Source: Burkholderiales bacterium
GTDB taxonomy: Bacteria; Pseudomonadota; Gammaproteobacteria; Burkholderiales; Burkholderiaceae_C
Length of the DNA stretch: 6,343 bases
NCBI GenBank assembly: GCA_947474415.1
Contig: CANJKD010000154.1
Location: 1-6,343 of the forward strand
Direction of reading: 5' to 3'
Position 1 is the stretch's first letter, and each line of letters opens with the position of its first letter. Both the position numbers and the translations under genes were made by a program. The notes under the pieces are model-generated. The model was given only the letters and a program-made list of their open reading frames with translations. It was not told the origin of the DNA and made no database searches. This document shows, piece by piece, positions 1 through 6,343 of the stretch.

Positions 1-158
1 TCGCGGCCCGTGTGCCGACGCGCTCAGCGAGTGTGCCGCCGCCCGCGTTCGTGCCGATAGTCCGCACCGTGCCGGCTGCTATGCGGCCGGCCGCCTGGCA
101 CGTCGTCGAAGCTGAATACCTCAGGGCCGCGATCGCGCTGGATGACTGCGGCTTTCAT
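1..158 (-). pseudogene. N-terminal part of MDR-family alcohol dehydrogenase / quinone oxidoreductase, frame-disrupted, runs off left edge
   Basis: The ATG at 156-158 (minus strand) opens a peptide beginning MKAAVIQRDRGPEVFSFDD, followed by VP. This is the typical N-terminus of medium-chain dehydrogenase/reductase proteins (zinc alcohol dehydrogenases and NADPH:quinone oxidoreductases), which usually start 'MKAAV...GGPEVL...DVP'. The frame stops at a TGA (24-26) after 44 codons, and the residues after about 22 no longer look like the family. A neighbouring minus frame, entered by skipping one base in the G/C run at about 86-95, reads on to the edge as ...GRIAAGTVRTIGTNAGG. This resembles the family segment 'G.VRV...IGTN' that follows the DVP motif. 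I infer a one-base insertion, possibly with a further small deletion because the spacing to IGTN is short. The cofactor and catalytic domains lie outside the window, so substrate and metal dependence cannot be judged. It is divergent from the PEP-CTERM gene. No clear Shine-Dalgarno is visible. The family call is fairly sure; the pseudogene status is less so. Confidence 0.6.
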
Positions 159-283
159 CGGGTGTCTGCGGTGGGTGAGCCGGGGACGATGCCTGATCGC
201 CTTCTCACCTCCAAACCAGGGATTGTCAAGCCTGCCGTCACGAGTTCCACCGGTTGCGAATTCAAATCCTTTGGAGAATCCAG
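159..283. other. Divergent intergenic spacer
   Basis: This is the 125-bp spacer between the leftward MDR gene and the rightward PEP-CTERM gene, so it should hold both promoters. Apart from the minus-strand TTGACA and the GGAG ribosome site at 273-276, I see no convincing plus-strand -35/-10 pair, no sigma-54 -24/-12 element and no clear palindrome. How the PEP-CTERM gene is transcribed cannot be read from this stretch. Confidence 0.5.
201..229 (-). promoter_or_regulatory. Possible sigma-70 promoter for the leftward MDR gene
   Basis: On the minus strand a perfect -35 hexamer TTGACA occupies 229-224. A 17-bp spacer places the -10 at 206-201, which reads GAGAAG and is a poor match to TATAAT. 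Transcription would start near 194, leaving about 36 nt of leader before the ATG at 158. The perfect -35 and its position in the divergent spacer support it; the weak -10 makes it tentative. Confidence 0.25.
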
Positions 284-286
284 TTG
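273..286 (+). promoter_or_regulatory. Shine-Dalgarno GGAG and TTG start of the PEP-CTERM gene
   Basis: GGAG at 273-276 lies 7 nt before a TTG codon at 284-286. From there the reading frame begins KKALTVLAGALSAQA, a compact signal peptide. This spacing decides the start: the frame is also open upstream (alternative TTG at 254), but that would place ten non-signal residues before the basic n-region and has no ribosome site. Confidence 0.6.
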
Positions 287-837
287 AAAAAAGCTCTGAC
301 CGTCCTCGCCGGTGCGCTGAGTGCCCAGGCCACCACTGTGGCGCTGGACTTTGAAGACCTGCCCGGCTCGGGCGTCATGCCTGATGGCCGCCACGGCCTC
401 ATCAACAGGGAAACCGGCGTCTGGAACTACTACGACAGCCCCCAGAGCCCGTACACACCCCACTCGGGCGTGGTACGCACGTACCAGAGCGCCTCTGACA
501 CGACCCCTGGCTGGACTTTCCTCACCCCGGTCGTGTTCGACGGCGCGTGGTGGTCGGGCCAGAGCAGCGCAAGCGCGCAGTACAACCTGTACGACGCGTC
601 CAACACCTTGGTTGCGACTTCCGGCGTTGTGTTCGGCAGTTCAACCCGACCTGGCTTGCCAGAGGGTATTCCGGCCTGGCGAGTCGCGTCGAAGTGCTCA
701 CGCCGGTAGCGGACAACATCGAGATGGCCGACCTGACCTACGAAGCGACAGCGCGCGTGCCGGAGCCCGGTACCTATGCGCTGCTTGCAGCAGGCATTGC
801 CGGCCTCGTGCTGCGCAAGCGCATGGCGCGCAGCTGA
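284..837 (+). pseudogene. PEP-CTERM sorting-domain secreted protein, split by a frameshift
   Basis: The first frame (from TTG 284) gives a short signal peptide, MKKALTVLAGALSAQA with probable cleavage after AQA. A secreted domain rich in Gly, Ser, Tyr and Trp follows (LDFEDLPGSG..., then WNYYDSPQSPYTPHSG). After 'NTLVATSGVVFG' this frame drifts and stops at 709. The -1 frame carries the natural continuation (FNPTWLARGYSGLASRVEVL..., then ADLTYEA) and ends in a full PEP-CTERM signal before the TGA at 835-837. The switch lies between about 617 and 660, most likely 638-650. One missing base would explain it, and restoring it would give about 184 residues. In the family, the C-terminal signal is cut by an exosortase at the inner membrane, releasing or anchoring the protein at the cell surface or exopolysaccharide matrix; the function of the secreted domain is unknown. 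No exosortase gene is in the window. Family call is firm; whether the shift is real or a sequencing error is open. Confidence 0.8.
757..834 (+). other. PEP-CTERM exosortase recognition signal
   Basis: The encoded tail VPEPGTYALLAAGIAGLVL followed by RKRMARS has the three parts of the signal in order. These are the Pro-Glu-Pro motif (codons 760-768), one hydrophobic membrane-spanning stretch, and a basic Arg/Lys cluster at the extreme C-terminus. It lies in the frame of the second half of the gene, not the frame that starts at 284. Confidence 0.9.
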
Positions 838-873
838 TCCCGGCCTGCAGGCGCCAGTCGCTTGCGGGTTCAT

Positions 874-907
874 AAAGCAACGGGCCATCAAGGCCCGTTG
901 CTTTTTT
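874..907 (+). terminator. Rho-independent terminator after the PEP-CTERM gene, overlapping the prfC stop
   Basis: A perfect 13-bp stem pairs AAAGCAACGGGCC (874-886) with GGCCCGTTGCTTT (892-904) around a 5-nt loop ATCAA. A six-T run at 902-907 completes a strong plus-strand terminator 36 bp past the PEP-CTERM stop. The last T is also the final base of the prfC TGA on the other strand. Read leftward the hairpin is followed only by TTTATG, so it may end prfC transcripts less efficiently. Confidence 0.9.
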
Positions 908-2550
908 CACCCTTCCAGCTGCTTCTGGAACACCAACCCCGCGTGCTCACGCAGCGCGTGGAACTTGATCTTCGGCCAGTTCGCTTCGATGGCGCGCAGC
1001 TCGGGCGCGTATTCCACCAGCACGGTCGGCGCGTCGACGGCGTCATAGGCCACGCGGTGCGCGTTTCCGTCGATGAAGCGCTGCAACTCCTTCGCGCCGC
1101 CGTCCTTGTCTTCACACGTCACCCAGCGCGCCACCTGGTAGCGGCTCGGCATGATGCGCGCCTTCACGCCGTACTCATGTTCGAGCCGGTGCGCCACCAC
1201 CTCGAACTGCAACTGGCCAACTGCGCCGAGCAACAGCAATGAACTCGCGACCGGCCGGAACACTTGGATCGCGCCCTCTTCGCCGAGCTGGATCAGTCCG
1301 GCCTTGAGCTGCTTGGTGCGCAGCGGGTCGGCCACCTCGACGCTGCGGAACATCTCGGGCGCGAAGAACGGCAGCCCGGTGTAGAGCAGGTTCTCGCCTT
1401 CGGTGAGCGTGTCGCCGAGCTGCAGCACGCCGTGGTTCGGGATGCCGATGATGTCGCCGGCAAAGGCCTCGTCGAGCAGCTCGCGGCGCTGGCTCAGGAA
1501 GCTGACCACGGTGTTCGGCCGCATCTCCTTGCCGGATCGCGTGACCTTGATGCGCATGCCGCGCTTGAAGTGGCCACTGGCCACGCGCACGAAGGCGATG
1601 CGGTCGCGGTGCGCCGGGTCCATGTTGGCCTGGATCTTGAAGACGACGCCGGTGAGCTTGGGTTCGTCGGGCTGTACCAGGCGCTGCACCGCCCGGCGCG
1701 GGCCGGGCGAGGGCGCCAGGTCGACCAGCGCGTCGAGGACCTCCTGCACACCGAAGTTGTTGACGGCCGAGCCGAAGAACATCGGCGTCTGCTTGCCGGC
1801 CAGGAACGCCTCGCGGTCGAAGGCCGGCGCGGCATCGGTGAGCAGTTCGATCTCCGACTTCGACTGCTCGTACTGCATGCCGAAGCGCGCCGGGTAGGCC
1901 GGGTTGTCCAGGCCGTCGAGAAACTCTTCGCCGTTGTTGGCCTCGGCCGCCTTTTCGCCATTCGCGAACAGGCGCATGCGCTTCATGCGCAGGTCCATCA
2001 CACCGTGAAAGGCCTTGCCCATGCCGACCGGCCAGGTGAAGGGCACGACTTCCATGCCGAGCTCGCGCTCGATCTCGTCCATCAGCGCCATCGGCTCCTG
2101 CACCTCGCGGTCCATCTTGTTCACGAAGGTCAGGATCGGCGTGTTGCGGGCGCGGCAGACCTGCAGCAGCCGGCGCGTCTGCGGTTCGACGCCGTTGGCC
2201 GCGTCGATCACCATCAGCGCGGCGTCGACGGCCGTGAGCACGCGGTAGGTGTCTTCGGAAAAGTCTTGGTGGCCCGGCGTGTCGAGCAGGTTGATGACGC
2301 AGTCGCGGTACTCCATCTGCATCACGCTCGAGGCCACCGAAATGCCGCGCTGCTTCTCGATTTCCATCCAGTCCGAGGTGGCGTGTCGCGTCGCCTTGCG
2401 CGCCTTCACGCTGCCGGCGATCTGGATCGCGCCCGAGAACAGCAGCAGCTTTTCAGTCAGCGTGGTCTTGCCGGCGTCGGGGTGGCTGATGATGGCAAAG
2501 GTGCGGCGGCGGCGAACTTGCGCGCTCTGCGCGGAGATGAGATCGGACAT
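907..2550 (-). CDS. prfC: Peptide chain release factor 3 (RF3), translational GTPase
   Basis: RF3 is a cytoplasmic GTPase that removes RF1/RF2 from the ribosome after peptide release. The 547-residue product shows the translational GTPase motifs in order: P-loop SHPDAGKTT (residues 22-30), the G2 region RGISVASS (68-75), DTPGH (90-94) and NKMD (144-147). A beta-barrel domain II follows (around LTGVVFKIQANMDPAHRDR), then the RF3 C-terminal domain ending LVFQKQLEG. 'DWMEIEKQRGISVASSVMQ' is characteristic of RF3 rather than EF-G. E. coli RF3 is 529 residues, so the length is normal. I chose ATG 2550 because MSDLI...RRRRTFAIISHPDAGK matches the usual RF3 N-terminus. The frame stays open to a TTG at 2601, but that lies at the predicted transcription start. 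No good Shine-Dalgarno precedes 2550. It converges on the PEP-CTERM gene and probably forms its own transcription unit. Confidence 0.96.
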   Translation of the reverse strand: MSDLISAQSAQVRRRRTFAIISHPDAGKTTLTEKLLLFSGAIQIAGSVKARKATRHATSDWMEIEKQRGISVASSVMQMEYRDCVINLLDTPGHQDFSEDTYRVLTAVDAALMVIDAANGVEPQTRRLLQVCRARNTPILTFVNKMDREVQEPMALMDEIERELGMEVVPFTWPVGMGKAFHGVMDLRMKRMRLFANGEKAAEANNGEEFLDGLDNPAYPARFGMQYEQSKSEIELLTDAAPAFDREAFLAGKQTPMFFGSAVNNFGVQEVLDALVDLAPSPGPRRAVQRLVQPDEPKLTGVVFKIQANMDPAHRDRIAFVRVASGHFKRGMRIKVTRSGKEMRPNTVVSFLSQRRELLDEAFAGDIIGIPNHGVLQLGDTLTEGENLLYTGLPFFAPEMFRSVEVADPLRTKQLKAGLIQLGEEGAIQVFRPVASSLLLLGAVGQLQFEVVAHRLEHEYGVKARIMPSRYQVARWVTCEDKDGGAKELQRFIDGNAHRVAYDAVDAPTVLVEYAPELRAIEANWPKIKFHALREHAGLVFQKQLEG

Positions 2551-2607
2551 GGGTGTACGGTGCGTGTGCGCCCGATGAACCCGGCCGCCTCGAGGAAACA
2601 ACCCGCG

Positions 2608-2636
2608 ATTATCGGCGCCGCAATGGAAGCGGTTAC
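2608..2636 (-). promoter_or_regulatory. Putative sigma-70 promoter of prfC
   Basis: On the minus strand a good -10 hexamer GATAAT (2613-2608) follows, after 17 bp, a weak -35 GTAACC (2636-2631). Transcription would start near 2601, giving a leader of about 50 nt before the ATG at 2550. It lies in the 96-bp gap after the DUF3016 gene, where a promoter is expected. No T-rich hairpin terminator is visible in the gap, so read-through from upstream is possible. Confidence 0.4.
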
Positions 2637-2646
2637 TGCTTGCCGC

Positions 2647-3225
2647 TCAGCGCTTCGCCGCGCGGACGTCCATGCGCAGCCAGTCGTCGATCAGGTTCTT
2701 CTCGTAGCCCAGCGTCTCGCCGCGGTGGCGCGCGCGGTTCATGAAATTGCTGTCGCGCAACTGGCGCTCGCCTTCCTTCAGAACCGCGCCCTGCGCCGAC
2801 TCGATGCGGAAGCTCAGGTCAATGCGCGGGGGCGTGCTTTCGCGCACGACGCGGATGTCTGCTGCGGCCGGCCTGCGCCCCGGCTCGTAACGGCCGGCCC
2901 GCTGCACGTCGGTGATCGTGATCGACAGCTTCTGACCGGCCGGCAACACCACTTCCGCCTGGGTCAGGGTGTACTTGCTCAAGGCGTCAACCCAGTCGTC
3001 GCGGTCGCCGGCGCTGCGGTTGAACTCGGTGAGCTTGGCCGCATCGCGATAGCCGACCTCGATGCGGTCGGACTTGATCGTGGCACCCACGGCGCCCGCG
3101 TTGGCGGCCCACGCCGGGCCTGCCGCCACGGCCGCGAGCGCAGCGCAAAAGCTGGCCTGGCGCAACCGATTCGCCAGCGCGGGCCAGCCCGCCAATGCCA
3201 CCTTCGGGTCAATGATGCGGATCAT
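2647..3225 (-). CDS. DUF3016 family secreted protein of unknown function
   Basis: The 192-residue product has an N-terminal export signal: basic residues around R20-R22, a hydrophobic stretch (about 24-36) and a likely cleavage site AWA|A at 40/41. The mature part carries the conserved pattern of DUF3016: LPAGQ (95-99), TDVQRAGRYEPGR (105-117), DIRV (123-126), PPRIDLSF (132-139), LRD (156-158) and a closing YEKNLIDDWLR (174-184). Its biochemical role is not known; a periplasmic location is inferred. ATG 3225 was chosen because it starts the signal peptide. The frame is open far upstream, but that sequence is the antisense shadow of the DJ-1/PfpI gene. No Shine-Dalgarno is evident, and a GTG at 3246 is an alternative. 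It begins 29 bp after the DJ-1/PfpI stop on the same strand, so it is probably the last gene of the katG-led unit. Confidence 0.85.
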   Translation of the reverse strand: MIRIIDPKVALAGWPALANRLRQASFCAALAAVAAGPAWAANAGAVGATIKSDRIEVGYRDAAKLTEFNRSAGDRDDWVDALSKYTLTQAEVVLPAGQKLSITITDVQRAGRYEPGRRPAAADIRVVRESTPPRIDLSFRIESAQGAVLKEGERQLRDSNFMNRARHRGETLGYEKNLIDDWLRMDVRAAKR

Positions 3226-3254
3226 GCGGTCGACCGCGCTGCTCACGACAGGGG

Positions 3255-3890
3255 TCAAGCGGCCGGTGGCCGATGATCGGCCGGAATGAAGGGCCGCACC
3301 ACAGCCAGCAGCCTCGCAACATACGCATCCTTCTCGCCGACCGGCGCCGCGTAGTGCAGGGCCTTTGCGGCCGCTTCCTGGCCCGCGCCGCGCACCATCA
3401 TCCAGGCTGCAAGGTATTGCGAAGCCAGGCAGCCTCCCGCCGTGGCGATCGGGCCGCGCGCATGGAAGGCCGCATCTTCGACGCGCACGCCGGCCTCGAT
3501 CACCCAGGGTTTGGTCGTCAGGTCGGTGCAGGCCGGCATGTCGGCCAGCAGGCCCAGCCGCGCCATCAGCAGCGCGCCCGAGCACTGCGCGCCGATCATC
3601 TGCCGCAGCGGGTCGAGTTGCAGGCGGTCGAGCACCGAGCCGCTCTGGCCGATGCCCTGGGCGATGGCGCGGGTGTAGATGCCGCTGCCGAAGATCACTG
3701 CGTCGGCCTCGTTCGCGAATTCGAGCGGGCGCTGGGCCTGCACCGTGACGCCGCTCATCGAGGTGACGTGCGCGGTCGGGCTGCAGATCTCGGCCTTCCA
3801 GCCGGCGTGGCCCAAGCGGTTCAGCAAGCCGAGCGCGATGAACGAGTCGAGCTCGTTGAAGCCGTCGAACGTGAGGATCGCGATGCGCAC
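3255..3890 (-). CDS. DJ-1/PfpI family protein (class I glutamine amidotransferase-like fold)
   Basis: The 211-residue product starts MRIAILTFDGFNELDSF, the first strand and turn of the DJ-1/PfpI fold. It carries a nucleophile-elbow cysteine in IGAQCSGALLM (Cys103), followed by a late GPIATAGGCLASQYLAAW segment (147-163). Family members include proteases, chaperones, glyoxalases, isonitrile hydratases and AraC-type regulators. There is no DNA-binding domain here, so it is a stand-alone enzyme-like protein, presumably cytoplasmic. The family 'TTHW' segment after the nucleophile appears as TTKPW (125-129), so the usual His is absent and the activity cannot be predicted. The start is GTG 3890, which lies only 4 bp after the TAG of the truncated dps gene. 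No strong ribosome site is visible, so translational coupling to that gene is likely. It is followed after 29 bp by the DUF3016 gene. Confidence 0.85.
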   Translation of the reverse strand: MRIAILTFDGFNELDSFIALGLLNRLGHAGWKAEICSPTAHVTSMSGVTVQAQRPLEFANEADAVIFGSGIYTRAIAQGIGQSGSVLDRLQLDPLRQMIGAQCSGALLMARLGLLADMPACTDLTTKPWVIEAGVRVEDAAFHARGPIATAGGCLASQYLAAWMMVRGAGQEAAAKALHYAAPVGEKDAYVARLLAVVRPFIPADHRPPAA

Positions 3891-3894
3891 GGCG

Positions 3895-4065
3895 CTAGTC
3901 TTCGAGCAAGGATCGCAGCATCCACGCGGTTTGCTCGTGCACCGTGAGGCGCTGCGTCAGCAGGTCGGCGGTGGGTTCGTCGCCGGCGATGGCGCCGCGG
4001 TCGGCCTCACTGATGCCGATGTTGATGGTCGAGCCACGCAGAACGGGGGTGGACTTCTTTGCCAT
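3895..4065 (-). CDS. dps: Internally deleted Dps (ferritin-like DNA-protection protein) remnant, 56 aa
   Basis: Dps normally forms a 12-subunit iron-storing cage that binds DNA during starvation and peroxide stress; subunits are about 150-170 residues. Here residues 1-27 ([11 protein letters not shown]..., [13 protein letters not shown]) match the N-terminal tail and start of helix A of betaproteobacterial Dps. Residues 28-56 ([26 protein letters not shown]) match its final helix. The roughly 100-110 residues between, including the ferroxidase segment HxxWNxxG and the acidic AER helix, are missing without a frame change; the junction falls at about 3979-3990. A strong AAGGAG (4072-4077) lies 6 nt before ATG 4065. 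An upstream in-frame ATG (4140) is rejected: it lacks a ribosome site and its extra residues are not Dps-like. It cannot form the four-helix bundle, so ferroxidase function should be lost. It lies between katG and a DJ-1/PfpI gene. It may be a pseudogene, an expressed microprotein or an assembly collapse. Confidence 0.75.
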   Translation of the reverse strand: MAKKSTPVLRGSTINIGISEADRGAIAGDEPTADLLTQRLTVHEQTAWMLRSLLED

Positions 4066-4071
4066 CGAAGG

Positions 4072-4077
4072 CTCCTT
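4072..4077 (-). promoter_or_regulatory. Strong Shine-Dalgarno AAGGAG of the dps remnant
   Basis: AAGGAG on the minus strand lies 6 nt before ATG 4065. It is the best ribosome binding site in the window and fixes the start of the truncated Dps at MAKKS rather than the upstream in-frame ATG at 4140. Confidence 0.8.
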
Positions 4078-4083
4078 GGGAGA

Positions 4084-4118
4084 CAGGTCACGCAACTGTA
4101 TCGAAGCGGCGTGACCTG
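4084..4118. repeat. Perfect 10-bp inverted repeat upstream of the dps remnant
   Basis: CAGGTCACGC (4084-4093) and GCGTGACCTG (4109-4118) are perfect reverse complements separated by 15 bp. On the minus strand the repeat lies between the small membrane ORF and the dps Shine-Dalgarno, ending 6 nt before AAGGAG. No T-run follows, so it is not a standard terminator. It could be an operator for a dimeric regulator binding TGACCTG-type half sites. Alternatively it is an mRNA hairpin controlling processing or dps translation. The repeat is directly seen; its role is unknown. Confidence 0.6.
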
Positions 4119-4136
4119 CCGGAACCCCGGTCAATT

Positions 4137-4253
4137 TCAATGCACGAGCATGAGCCCGCTTCCGACCGCCAGGCCCGCGCCACCGACGACGATGGCCAGG
4201 CCCAGCAGACGTTGCGTGCGGCGCAGCGCGATGCCGAACGCGAGACTGTTCAT
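4137..4253 (-). CDS. Small hypothetical membrane peptide, 38 aa
   Basis: An ATG at 4251-4253, 13 nt past the katG stop, opens a 38-residue ORF ending at TGA 4139-4137. The peptide begins [18 protein letters not shown]. One hydrophobic Gly/Ala/Val-rich stretch of about 20 residues ([18 protein letters not shown], 16-33) follows, and it ends LMLVH. This layout, with two basic residues and then a single membrane-length segment, suggests an inner-membrane single-pass peptide. I do not recognise a family. No clear Shine-Dalgarno precedes it, so translation would rely on coupling to katG termination. It fills the gap between katG and the dps remnant on the same strand. It may instead be chance coding in GC-rich DNA. 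Confidence 0.45.
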   Translation of the reverse strand: MNSLAFGIALRRTQRLLGLAIVVGGAGLAVGSGLMLVH

Positions 4254-4266
4254 GGCCGGATCGCGA

Positions 4267-6343
<2,077 letters not shown>

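Noticed and set aside
96..112. Possible sigma-54 promoter (TGGCAC...) for the PEP-CTERM gene
   Set aside because: The -12 GC pair is two bases out of register, and the site lies about 170 bp from the start within the MDR coding sequence.
2..115. Plus-strand frame ending at TGA 113-115 with cysteines spaced somewhat like the C-terminus of oligopeptide ABC transporter ATPases
   Set aside because: The expected RCP motif reads RGPC, the spacing is wrong and GC3 is lower than neighbouring genes. The minus-strand MDR N-terminus explains the same DNA better.
617..660. Programmed -1 ribosomal frameshifting in the PEP-CTERM gene
   Set aside because: No X XXY YYZ slippery heptamer and no obvious downstream stimulatory hairpin are visible, so an indel is the simpler reading.
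1264..3276. A 670-codon open frame on the plus strand across prfC and the DUF3016 gene
   Set aside because: It is antisense to a well-recognised prfC. Its His/Arg/Ala/Val-rich composition is the usual mirror image of a high-GC3 gene, and it shows no domain.
4084..4118. OxyR binding site upstream of dps
   Set aside because: The repeat does not show the ATAG-N7-CTAT-type spacing of OxyR sites; only an unspecific inverted repeat can be claimed.
4095..4134. Separate promoter for the dps remnant (TTGACC at 4134-4129 and TACAGT at 4100-4095, minus strand)
   Set aside because: The two hexamers are 28 bp apart, far from the 16-18 bp needed, and no better partner lies at the right distance.

Overview
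The window is GC-rich, with strong G/C preference at third codon positions. It carries a PEP-CTERM sorting-signal gene, a Dps of the betaproteobacterial 'NIGISEADR' type, a DUF3016 protein, prfC and katG. Together these suggest a betaproteobacterium of the order Burkholderiales (Rubrivivax/Leptothrix-like). That placement is inferred from protein character, not from a database search.

Left part (1-837): two damaged genes are divergently arranged around a 125-bp spacer. On the minus strand, running off the left edge, is the N-terminus of an MDR-family (zinc-type alcohol dehydrogenase / quinone oxidoreductase) protein. Its frame breaks after about 22 codons. On the plus strand, 284-837 is a secreted PEP-CTERM protein split by one apparent frameshift. 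A strong hairpin terminator (874-907) follows and touches the stop codon of the next, convergent gene.

Middle part (907-2550): an intact prfC, encoding the GTPase peptide release factor RF3, on the minus strand with a plausible sigma-70 promoter just upstream.

Right part (2647-6343): all genes lie on the minus strand and probably form one transcription unit. In transcription order they are katG (catalase-peroxidase, 5' end outside the window), a 38-codon membrane-peptide ORF, a Dps gene that has lost its ferritin core by an in-frame deletion, a DJ-1/PfpI-family gene 4 bp further on, and a secreted DUF3016 protein. The theme is peroxide and redox defence: KatG destroys H2O2, a normal Dps would sequester iron and protect DNA, and DJ-1/PfpI proteins often act in protein or glyoxal stress.

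The most notable observation is the 'mini-Dps': a 56-residue protein with a strong ribosome binding site. It joins the N-terminal tail of Dps directly to its last helix and leaves out every ferroxidase residue. Three of the eight genes in this short window carry lesions (two frameshifts and one clean in-frame deletion), so sequencing or assembly error must be weighed against genuine gene decay.
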